A stretch of DNA of 64,000 nt from Lampris incognitus (taxonomy: Eukaryota; Chordata; Actinopteri; Lampriformes; Lampridae): assembly GCF_029633865.1 (NCBI RefSeq), contig NC_079217.1, positions 53,652,979 through 53,716,978 of the forward strand. Reading direction: 5' to 3'. The notes beneath the pieces are model-generated. The model was not told where the DNA came from. It worked only from the letters and a program-made list of their open reading frames with translations, and ran no database searches. A program made the position numbers and the translations under genes. Of the stretch, positions 1-11,509 are shown one piece after another (the first letter of the stretch is position 1; each line of letters starts with the position of its first letter).

Positions 1-65
1 CACCACATTAATTCTTTTTCAATTAGCCATAGAGCAGAAATGACAACAAACAAAACCCAGAGTTT

Positions 66-690
66 TTAAAGGGATAGTTCAGATTTTTTTAAAGTGGGGT
101 TGTGTGGGGTACTTAGCCATAGTCAGCGTATTACTGACAGTAGATCGTGATTGGCACAACCGCAGTTTAGAGAAACAGGCAGGAGTATAGGCAGGACTAG
201 CAAGCAATGTACAGCCATTTTTCTTTTTTTGGCGCTACATTTTCTCAACCATAGAACTTCTGTATTCCTATGCATTAGTGCAGCTGTGCCATGCACCGTG
301 TTATGCCGCCTGCTGATCAGCTGTTTGGTTCAGTTTCAGTTGGTTATAGAAGAGACAAAAAATAAAAAAAATAAAAAAAGTAATTATTGCAAAAATTCTG
401 TTCACTGTGGAGACAAGAGGACACGTCTATGAGCCAGAATATACAGCAGAACTTTTGCAGATGGAGACTGAAAAGACTATTGGACGGACAGACTGACCAA
501 AACAGTGGGGCAGCACAGCTGCGCTTATGCGTAGGAATATGGAAGCTCTACGGTTGAGAAAATGAGGTGCCAAAACAAAAACAAAAAAACATGGCTGTCT
601 GATGGCAAGATAAAGCGGTGAAAATACTCTAAAATGTAGCATACACAAACTTATATTGATTTTTTAGGTGTGCCCCTTTTTAGGTGGCAT
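66..690. mobile_element. TTAA-type foldback MITE
   Basis: The left end reads TTAA followed by AGGGATAGTTCAGA, a common terminus of non-autonomous fish elements. Positions about 215-300 and 510-600 are a long imperfect inverted repeat: 'CATTTTCTCAACC' on the left pairs with 'GGTTGAGAAAATG' on the right, and 'GCAGCTGTGCC' with 'GCACAGCTGCG'. The right terminus is eroded and the end point is approximate. The short ORFs here are by-products of the two arms. No transposase is present. Confidence 0.6.
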
Positions 691-950
691 CTAGCAATAA
701 GACTGCTGGTATGGAATCGTTAAGGAACTTGTGATAATTTGAGTTCGATTTAGGTCAAGTTAGGGTCAATCTGTATAGCATGCTGCTTTACTCACCTATA
801 GCTTTAGGAATACACGACTCCTCGACAGGGCAGACACATTACACTGTCAAGCCTTTGTAATCACCGTTTAACCTGTCCTCAACTGATGGCAGGGCTCAAT
901 GGTATATGCTAGGTATTTCTCTTAATTTGGTCAAAAAGCCAGATTCCTTT

Positions 951-1304
951 CCATCCATCCATCAATTATCCAAACAGCTTATCCTGCTCTTAGTGTCGTG
1001 GGGATGCTGGAGCCTATCCCAGCAATCATTGGGCAGCAGGTGGGGAGACACTCTGGACAGGCCGCCAGGCCATCACAGGGCCGAAACACACACACACACA
1101 TTCACACCTTAGGGACAATTTAGTACGGCCGATTCACCTGACCTACAGGTCTTTGGACTGTGGGAGTAAACCGGAGCACCCGGAGGAAACCCACACAGAG
1201 GACAACCCGGGACGACCCCCAAGGCTGGACTACCCCGGGGCTCGAACCAAGGACCTTCTTGCTGTGAGGCGACTGCGCTAACCACTGCGCCACCATGCCG
1301 CCCC
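951..1304 (-). repeat. tRNA-headed SINE-like repeat, family B (near full length)
   Basis: Read on the minus strand it opens with GGCGGCATGGTGGCGCAGTG, has a B-box-like GGTTCGAGCC, continues through GGAGGAAACC-type sequence and ends at GGATAAGC and (GGAT)n. The segment GGATGCTGGAGCCTATCCCA recurs at 10.08, 24.9 and (diverged) 55.2 kb, and the head recurs at the right edge of the window. This is a very abundant teleost repeat; I do not assign a Repbase name. Confidence 0.8.
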
Positions 1305-2640
1305 AAATTCCTTTCCATCAAATATAATTTTGAAATACAGCTGTGAGCAGTAATTAAGGTGACCAAGCATAAATGTATAAATTGTGATACGAGGTGGGAT
1401 TAATGTCAGTTCAAATTAGTGGATAGTGTTTTTGGCAAATAGAATAAATCAAGATGCCATACTGAGCTTTTTGAAAATTGAACGGACATCCTGCTGTAAA
1501 TACCAGCATTATCCAATCAATGGAAGCCAATGAGGCTTATTGACTCTATTAAATATAGCATTTTAAGCAGCATTCTCTGTATTTGAAGTGAGAGGTTTGT
1601 AAAATTGGCAACTGCAGGCAGTGTCTCTCAGGTTATAGTAGCCCATTAGACTGAGATATATAGATCCTGCATTATGTAGGACTAAATGTTGAGCATTACA
1701 GAAATACTTAGCCCAATAGAATCTGTAACAAACTTAATATTTGGTCAACCCATATACAAGATTTATGGTATTTGTAGCACCCCTTGTGGGAAAATATTGC
1801 AATACTTTTGCACAGACGCTTATCGAACATCCTTGAACATTTGTGAGAAGTTTATTATTTTTTTAAGTTTAACAACAATCGAGCAAACTTTCATGGAGTA
1901 ACAGCCGTTTTTCTTTAAAGCCACAAATTTTAATTTTTATTGCCAATATCACTGCTATCTGTTGTGATATCAAATTTTCCTTCACAATTTATAAAGATGA
2001 CCATCACTAGGTGACACATGCCAAAGGTGGGTGAAATCGGGCCAACTGTCTTGGAGGAGTATGAAAAAGAAGGTTTAAAAAAAGGGGGGGGGGGCGGAAA
2101 ATGCAATCCAATATGGTAGACTTTATGGGTTTTATGAGCATATTTGTTCAGTATGGTCAATTGAATGTGTTAAAACATTTTGTGCAATTCAGTCACATGT
2201 GGTAGGTTGTGAATATTTTTTTAAACCACACATATTTTTATCGTGACTTTAGTGCCACCTAGGCTTGTCTTTGACCCGGACCTTGGTCTATCTCCAAGTG
2301 CCCACCAACCTGACAAGGCTGCCAACTTTTAGGAGTTGTCGAAAACAGGAACCCTGGTGAAAACTGAGCTCGAACTGACAGAAGAGGAAGAAGTGGTAAT
2401 ATAATAGGGTACCTACTAGTGTTAAAGATATGCTTTGGGGTCTTTCTTTCCCCTTCCATTCTATTTTTTTGTGCAGAGCTGATTGTAAACATGAGATGCG
2501 ACAGCTATGCTTATTATTATGTGTTGTACGCTGCGTGACACCTGGGAGATTTTTTTTTTCTAAAAAGGGAAAAATTACAAATCCCAGTGCAGCAAGTTTC
2601 CGGGGTGTGACGTCACGCCCTGCCCATTTGTTTGGCGGGA
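1305..2640. other. No gene recognised
   Basis: AT-rich sequence without recognisable coding exons. If por continues to the left, this is por intron sequence. Poly-G/C and poly-T runs occur at about 2060-2100. Confidence 0.5.
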
Positions 2641-5600
2641 ATGGCTGATTGAGGGTCGGCAAGATGGCGGCCAGTGAACACGTTTTGCTTTGAGCTCTGA
2701 CGAGTTTTGAGCACCGATTGCTTTAAAAGAAGAAAACGCCACGAGATGTTACTCAAAAGGGCCACTGTTTGAGAAAAGGCACGGTAAAGACACCAGCCTA
2801 ACATTGTCATTACTTTTGAGAGAAATACAATCTTTGACGAGTGCAACCAAATTAATGCTAACCAGCCTGCTATAGCTAACGTTACCGGACGTCAACATGC
2901 CAAAGCAAGAGAAGAAAAGGTGGGGGAACATTCTGATGGATTTTGAAGATGAAAGCTCATTCTCTCTATGCTCGCCCTTACCCCATACCCCACGTTAAGA
3001 TCTAAAAGTCTGCTCAGGCAGCCAAGGGGATGAGGTGTCCAATGCGGGCATACTGAAAGCTGTCCCGGTGTTAACGAGGCGTTTTACTTCCCTCGAACAA
3101 AAGATAAGTAAAAACACAGCAGATATTGTGACAATTAAAGAAAATATCGAAGGGATAGAACACCAGATGAAGATAAACGAATGATACGGTGCAGGCAGTG
3201 AATCGGCGAATGGCTGAACAAGACATGAAGATTGAAGACGCGCAACGTTACAGTCGACGTTGGAATCTGAAACTTTTCAATCTCCCTGAAGATATCAACG
3301 AAACCACAGAGGATGCAAGGAAGCACATCTTTGAGATCTTTGGCCAAATTGCTCCAGATGAGAAAAACAAACTAGGTTTTCTCATCGACACTACGCCGGG
3401 TTGGACACCCCAGGGACAGAACCGCACGTCCAGAAATAATTCAGTTCACCACGCGCGCCTTCAGGCAGAAAATTTGGAAAGCTTCATTAAATGCCATGTT
3501 AATTAAGGAGAGGAAGCTCCGACTCGCAGAGGGTCTCGCATACTGGGAGAGACAATGTCGGAAAAAACTTGGGCCTTCTTTTGACAAAGCACGCAAGGAA
3601 GGGGGAAAAAAACTACATGGCCTGGCCCTGATGTGATCATTGATGTGAAAAGAGTCGCAGCAGATTCAATCAAGAACACGGTATAAGTTTCACTTGACTC
3701 GGTTCCTACTTTTGGTTCTACTTTAATGAACGGATTAATGTTGGACTGGTAATAACAGGTTGGTTGACAATTTAGTCTGTTAGACTGGTTAATAGTTTTG
3801 AGCTAACATACTAGTCACCATGCATTTCAGTTGCAGGTAATAAGGTTAATTGCTGGTGCCTACAACTTAAAAAACTTTTTCTATATTCCTGCCTAAACTA
3901 ACACTTGATTTATCTTTATTTTAAGTTTAAGTATTTTATCTGTTTTCTTGTATTAAACCAGTTCAAACGGTTGTTAATCACCACCTCATTCCCGGTGGAT
4001 TTCCTTCAGCAAATTCCAAGATTTCTTAGTGTAAAATCGCTTACAAGTAAACATATTTTCTTAAGAGTTTTCTCTTTTTCTATTCTAAGGATTTTACATT
4101 TAATTCTCTTAATGTCATGTCTTTAAATCTCTGGGGTATTATGGATATTACCAACAGGAAAGCGATCTTTTTGTTGTATAAAAGAACTGATTTAATTTTA
4201 CTTCAGGAAACGCATTCGTGTGAATCGGATACAAACTTCTGGAAAACACAATGAGGTAACTTGGCTCAATTCAGCCATGGCACTAATCATTCAGCTGAGG
4301 TCTTAATTTTTCTACGTAAATTAAAAGGGGATGTTCTTAGACAGTGCCCTCTTGTGACGGTAGATGAATTGCTCTAATAATTAAGCAAGACAATGCTACC
4401 TTTATTGTTTGTAATATATATGGGTTTAATTCCCAAGCTTTCAACGAGGTCTTATTTAATGAAATAACATCCAAATTGAAGGAACCACACAAAAAGTATC
4501 AAGGCTCATATAATTCCTTTCAGTGACTTTAATGAATGGCCTGATGATACGAAAGATAGATACCCTCCTAGACGAAATCAAACTTCACAGAACAATAGCC
4601 TTGTCTCGTTGTTCTGCTCCAGCCTCTCCTTGACTAATGCATGGCATTTCTTTTACCCTAGTACAAAAGAATTCACCTGGTGTAATAGAAGACTAACTTT
4701 AAAATCAAGAATTGATCTATTTCTAATCTCCTCCTCTACCCTTCAATTTGTAAAAGAAGTTAATTATTTGTATGCCCCATTATCAAACCATAAGCAAATA
4801 ATCTTGAAGTTAGGTGCTACCGCGGACACCTAGTATGCGAGGATATTGGAAATTCAACAATTCTCTTTTAAAAGATGTTTCATTCAATGACACTATTAAC
4901 AAACTTGCAGAGGAAATCCTCAATGATGGCTTAAATAATAGCTATAAGAAAAAATGGGAATTCTTTAAATGTAGTCAGATATGTAGCTATTAAAAGAAGT
5001 AAAGAACTAAAGAAAGAAAAAAGTATACAAGAAGCTGACTTGATGCACAAACTTGACTTTTTACTGACAAAAGAAAACATTACTTTAGAGGAAGAACTTG
5101 ATTTAAAGGACATCCAAGTACAGCTGGATCAAATTTATCTGGACATGGCAAAAGGGGTGCTTATCAGATCTAGAGCCAAATGGCTAGAGGAGGGGGAAAG
5201 GAACACTTTTTTTTTTTTGGTGCTCTTGAAAAAATAAAATTTGAAAGGAAGTCATTAACTGCCCTCAATATTGACGGAGCTCCTTCTAAAGATCCAAAGG
5301 TAATTTGTAATTTTGTCCCTGAGTTTTATGGAAAACTATATAAATCCAACTTTAATGCTAAACACTGCGAGTTTCCTGGAAAAAAATCATACCGCTATCC
5401 CCTCAATTGATGAGAAATGTAAAGCTATTTGCGATTCTGACCTATCAGCTAATGAAATTAAAAATGCGTTATTTTCAATGAAAAAGGGAAAGTCTCCGGG
5501 AATCGACGGTTTATCCATCGAATTTTATACTCACTTTTGGGAACTTATTAAAAACCCACTGTTATGTATTAACCAAGAATGCATCAGTCAGGGAGAGATG

Positions 5601-5860
5601 GTGGCTACAATGAAGCAAGGCATTATATCTCTTATCTCCAGACCTGATAAAGACTCCTTATCAATCAAAAATTGGCGTCCCATCATTCTTTTAGCAATTG
5701 ATTATAAGATTTTGGCATTGGTATATGTGACCAGATTAAAGAGCGAGCTAGACTCTATTATAGCCGAAACTCAAACAGGATTCATGAAACACCGGCATAT
5801 TAGCTGTTGTAGCTCTTGTTGCACCAATTTCCGACAAGTCTTTCACAAAACAGGGTAGTG
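2640..5860 (+). mobile_element. L1-like LINE, 5' part retained, 3' part missing
   Basis: It begins near an AAGATGGCGGCC leader at about 2662. ORF1 remains lie at about 2897-3510: MPKQEKK start, coiled coil (LEQKISKNTADIVTIKENI), then the RRM-type segment SRRWNLKLFNLPED. ORF2 remains follow from about 4095: endonuclease pieces MSLNLWGI, LLQETHS, GDFNEWPDD, SRIDLFLIS, then reverse transcriptase up to KGKSPGIDGLSIEFY, NWRPI and ETQTGFMKHRHI. It stops before the catalytic YxDD block. Frameshifts and stops make it a relic. It is antisense to por. Losing the 3' end is the reverse of normal LINE truncation, so a later deletion is likely. Confidence 0.85.
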
Positions 5861-6300
5861 ACTAAATGACAATTAAGCCATTTTTAGCAGGTATGTCCAA
5901 TCAATTGGTGCTAAAAAGCAACATCAATTCATAAATCATATTCTAAAACGAGACCAAAGACTACGTGCAGTTAGAATCTTTTGCCGGCACTACTCGTTTG
6001 CAAAGACGACAAATTACTTCATTTAGGTCCTTTGGATTGCATCTGGTTTAAAACCAAAATAATTCTAAACAGGGAATTTTGTATTCTTTTTCGCAACGAG
6101 CTCTTCCATGATTGCATTTGCTAAAAATGGCTGGCGATTGTTGGGCTGACGATGGCAGCTAGGAAAATTTTGACGTATCGCCCAACCCTACTACCTATGT
6201 ACCTTCTCTGCTTGTCCCCTTAATTACATTGGTTCCAAGCATATAGACTATACTACCTACAAGGAACAAGGTATTGGGAAATTTATTTAGCATGACTCAC
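5861..6300. other. No gene recognised; por intron
   Basis: Sequence between the broken end of the L1 and the por exon at 6301. No exon or clear repeat was recognised. Confidence 0.5.
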
Positions 6301-6453
6301 AGAGTAGTTTAGTCCAGAGAGGTCCTCATCATCATTCTCCTGAAGCCAGTCATAGAAGTCCTGGGCGTTATCTGTGGGATCTCCTTCCCCATAGGTAGCC
6401 ATGCAGAATATGGCTAGGGAGTTATCAATCTCAGAGAGGCGGGACAATTCAGC
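6301..6453 (-). CDS. por: por exon with FMN isoalloxazine-binding motif
   Basis: 153 nt, 51 codons, AELSRLSEIDN through FCMATYGEGDPTDN to DLSGLNYS. It holds the ATYGEGDPTDN motif of diflavin reductases. Acceptor TGTAG, donor GTGAGT. The following exon (VFGLGNKTYEHFN in the family) was looked for and is not in 1-6300. Confidence 0.96.
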
Positions 6454-9400
6454 CTACAGAGAATGTGCACCAAGAATAAAATTAAGGCTTTTTTTTTTAA
6501 AAACTTTCCATGTTAATAGCATGTTAGTAATTTCAAATATGGTTAAACATTTTCAAAATTTGACTTAAGACAGTCCCAGTTGACACAGCATCAAATGAGT
6601 AAATATGGCTATACTCTATTCAAAAGACTATCATAATTTTTAAGATAATACTTTATTGACCCTAATGGGGAAATTCGGCGAGTAAAGATTGAGTTAACAC
6701 TAAAACAGCAGCAATGATTATGTTCAAAACAAATTACGCATTGCTCATTTTGCAAATCAACAAAAAGGACATTTTAAATAATGTGGGAAACGAAAATTTC
6801 ACGACACTTGTTCACAAAAGTTGAGGGCATCTTCAAAGCTAACATTCAAATACAATAGAACCCTATTCAGGTCAATAATTGGAGTTTTTGTTAATTCAGG
6901 ATGATGCCAAGTAACATTCCTCACATTTCATCAAAGCTAGACCTGTATTTTCTTGAGACATGGGTGCGTAACTAATAACATACAGATTATGTATGTTATT
7001 ATGTATGTAACTAATAACAAACAGAGAATGTCAAGTCCCACTGTATTTATAAAGCACAGTTTTGGAAAACACATTGGGTATGTGATACCAATTAAAAAAA
7101 TAAAGAGCATTGTCTGTTTCTACAAGATTTTGCGGCTTTTTTTATAGTTTGATTACAGCTCTGCAAATTAATATTTGCTTAAATAATAATCCTTCAGCAG
7201 CAAGACCTTGTATAAACAGTAAACATGACTGCCATTGTATTCTAATAATATAAATCAAGGAAATGTGCATTGCTTCATGTTCGGGTTGTGCATGGGAATC
7301 TGATAATTGAAATATATTCCTGCCAATGCCATTATTTTGTGGAATATACAATTGTCATGGTAATGCCTTAACTTTCAGTCTCAAGAACTGCAGTAGTGCT
7401 TTTTTTTCTCCATGACAACATCACAAAACACTCTCTGGCAGCTATCTTAGAGAGTACCAGCCAAATAACCATAGACGAATGTTTATCTGAACGGGAGGTC
7501 CTTCTTCCAGCTCTGTGGTTTCTATGTTATTCAATGGATGTAAATTACCATGTCATATTCTTCTGGGTCAGCAGCCATCCCCTTCATGCCATAGCGCTGA
7601 GCATCTTTGGACAGCCGGTTGGCAAATTCTTCTCCTGTACCCGTCTGAGAGCCATAGAACACAATGATGTTCTTGCCCTGGCAAAGATTGAAACACAAAC
7701 ATTTACAGAGTGCTTCTTTTTGAGAATCACCTCTCAATCACCTTGAGACTTTGCAGAAAGACTTGGCCAAGTATACTGCTTTAAAGTATATTCATTTTTC
7801 TTCAGATCAAGTTCTCTTAAGTTCTTTGCTTCAAATCAGTTTCTCTTAGATATCAATTTCCTTTGTCCCCCAACTTCTAAAAAGTTGCATTTGCAGATAC
7901 AAGGTCTCTACTAAAGTGCCATCAAAATAAACAAATCTAGGCATGCATTAATTGAGATGAGTGGGAAGCTCTCCAACAGCTAATGGTTAGAGGATTAGGG
8001 ACAGGTATGTTAGAGGGACAGCTCAGGTTGGACGGTTTGGAGACCAAGCAAGAGAGGCAAGACTGAGATGGTTTGGACATGTGTGGAGGAGAGATGCTGG
8101 GTATATTGGGAGAAGGATGCTGAATATGGAGCTTCCAGGGGAGAGGAAAAGAGGAAGGCCAAGAGGAGGTTTATGAATGTGGTGAGAGAGGACATGCAGG
8201 CGGCTGGTGTGACAGAGGACGATGCAGAGGACAGGAAGAGATGGAAACAGATGATCCGCTGTGGTGACCCCTAACGGGAGCAGCCAAAAGTAGTAGTAGT
8301 AGATTATTCAAAGACAAAATAAAGTATGGGAAAGAATTGTAGAATTTTTGATGAATTTAGATCTTTCACATTATGCCACTATTTTAGGGTTGTCCAGTGG
8401 GAATACAAGTCAAGCTGTGGGGGGAAATAAAAAAAGGCATAATGAAAATAGTGATACAAGGACTTACGGTTTTCTTCATTTTCTCAATGAAACTCGTTTC
8501 TCTTGTGGTGGGGGCTCTGCAAGGAAGATGGAAATAACTAAGTCACTCAATTTGTCAAGAAAAAGATATAATAATAAATATAGCCACAAGCGGCAATTAG
8601 CTGGGTCCAAACAGTTTAGCACATTTGCAAATTGGCAAATTCTGACCAAATGTATTAGGCTTGCACCTGGAGTGCACCTGGTTTGGCATGACCCATGATA
8701 CGGGAGAAGCCAAAAAAATGTTTTGAGCTAGATGCCAAAACATAAAGTGGGTTGTTTCAGCACCACCATTAGGTCAATTATGACCAAATGTTGTAGGCTT
8801 GCATCTGGAGTATGACTGCAAATGTGTACCATATTTCATGATGATTGGGGGATACATTATTGTCTGTGTTGACAGCTGAAATTAGATTGGTTGATGGCAG
8901 CCACATTTCTTTGGAGTATGAGCACGTCCTGTTGGATATCATTAAACCTTTGTACAATGAAGAAGCATAAAACATTTCAAACGAATAGGACTAACAGTTA
9001 ATAAATTATGGCTATTTAAACATATGATGCTGTTACAGTGCCACTTATTGGTCAAATGGCACCAAATTTGTCATGGTCACTCCAGACATCATATCATGTC
9101 AATTCTGCCGTGGTGTTTGTATGTTTTGTTTGTGTGGGAGTTTTATAGATACTGGCTGCAAACTAATTTCCCTGTAATGGACAATAAAGACACTTTGACT
9201 CTGACACATGTAGACCAAATTTGGTTGCAACAGCACAACGTGTTCAGGAGATAAGACAATTTTTTTGTAATAAGCCACACCCACAGCATTTGAGACAACT
9301 TTGAAGGCCAGTTGTAGCAAGTGTTTTTGATAGAATTCTGGGGGAGGGGGGGAATCACAAATACTTCTGCTGGTATCTATTGTCAAAGATTTTGGTTAAA

Positions 9401-11462
9401 TTTGGCGAAATAGAAAATGTTGTGCATACAGTACTAATTACAGTACGCCACTGAATGTCACTGCAGACTCATCGCTTGACCATTTAAAACGTGATATCGA
9501 GCATCTGCACAATCACTGTCAATTTTGGTAGCATTTGAATGAAGACTTGTAGAGATATAGATGTTAACTGAATTTGCATAGTTTGAAAAATATAGTGACA
9601 GATTTCTTAGTTGACCATAGGTTGCAGGGAGGCAAACTTCCATCACACATTAGTGGATGTGCTGAAAAGATTTCAGCTCTGTAGGACGTATGAGCAATTT
9701 TTTTTTTCATTTTATGAAATTTGGAATGTGAAATGTCTAGAAATATAGATTTGTGGTAGTAAGCCACACCCACTTTAATCAATCATTACCAAATTTTATG
9801 CATTGACTGAGTCATGACATGACCCTAGATCGTGCAAACCGAATTTCGTGCAAATCTATAACGCGAATTAAGCGATAAAAACTTTTCAAATTTGTGATGC
9901 TCCCTACACGTGAAGTACAATGTGCTTTAATATGTAGGCTTAGTGAAAACTCCTGAAAATGTTTCTCAAATTTCAAGTTAGTATCTCAACGCATTCATGA
10001 GTTATTTAAAATTTTTGAAAATTAGCGATCCATCCATTCATTATCTGAACCACTTATCCTGCTCTCAGGGTCGCGGGGATGCTGGAGCCTATCCCAGCAG
10101 TCATTGGGCGGCAGGCGGGGAGACATCCTGGACAGGCCGCCCGGCCAAAATTAGCTATTTTGATAAAATTGATTGACTTGTATAATCGACATTGATTGAC
10201 ATACTGAAATTTCTTAACAACTTCAAATCAGTTATGTATGTAGATGGTCCTGACTAAGTTTTGGGATGACTGGCCCAGCGGTTTTGGAAAAGAAGTCGAG
10301 AAAAAAAAAAGGATTTTGATAAAACCGAGAAGTCACAATTTTTGACATTTTTAGAGCAGAAGACCATTTACATTACATTACATTACAGTCATTTAGCCGA
10401 CACTTTTATCCAAAGCGACTTACAATAAGTGCATTTCACGTAGGAAATCAGGAGAACTACTAGTCATTAGAGGTCATAAGTGCATCTAAACAAGCATCCA
10501 AGAGCAAAACCAGTGCTAAAGTAAAAGTTCAATAAAGGGATTTTTTTAAAAAAATGAGTGAATGCAATAAGTGCTAAGAACAAGTAACAGGGCAGTAGTT
10601 CTTGAAGAGGTGAGTTTTCAATCTGCGCCGAAAGATGGGCAGCGACTCCGCTGTCCTGGCATCACTGGGGAGTTCATTCCACCACTGTGGGGCCAGGACA
10701 GAAAAGAGCCGTGACCGGGTCGATCGGCAGCAAGGGCCTCTGAGCGACGGGGCAACCAGGCGTCCCGATGCAGCAGAGTGAAGGGGTCGGGCGGGGGCGT
10801 AGAGCTTGACCATGGCCTGGAGATAGGAAGGAGCTGTTCCTTTCACTGCCTTGTAAACTAGCACCAGAGTCTTAAACTGAATGCGAGCAGCTACTGGGAG
10901 CCAGTGCAGGGACATGAGAAGAGGAGTTGTGTGGGAGAACTTAGGGCGGTTGAACACCAGACGAGCTGCAGCTTTTTGAAGAAGCTCCAGAGGTCTGATG
11001 GCCGATGGCGGGGTACCAGCAAGGAGGGAGTTGCTATAGTCCAGCCGGGAGATGACCAGAGTCTGGATGAGCACCTGTGCCATCTCGTCAGTGAGGAATG
11101 GGCGAATCCTCCTGATGTTATAGAGGAGAAATCTGCAGGAGCGAGCAACCAATGCAACATTTTCAGCAAACGACAGTTGTTCGTCCAGGATCACACCCAG
11201 ATTCCTCACAGTCCAGACATTTTTAGAGCTGAAGACCATTTGAGCAAAGATGCAGATGACCTGAGAGATTAAAACAAGGACGCTAAGCCAAGCCGTTATT
11301 GAGATAATTGTGAAAAAGTTATCTTTATTACAGCGCTACCTTGAGGTCAACGGGTGTCATTTTATGTGCCTGAGTGGGGGGGGGGGGGATTTACAACCCA
11401 CCTGACAATTTTCCATCTTACGATTTTGCTGCCCAAACGCTTTTAGCTAAAAAAAGAAAATG

Positions 11463-11509
<47 letters not shown>

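Noticed and set aside
10904-11272. 122-codon plus-strand ORF
   Set aside because: Antisense shadow of the LINE ORF2 remnant on the minus strand.
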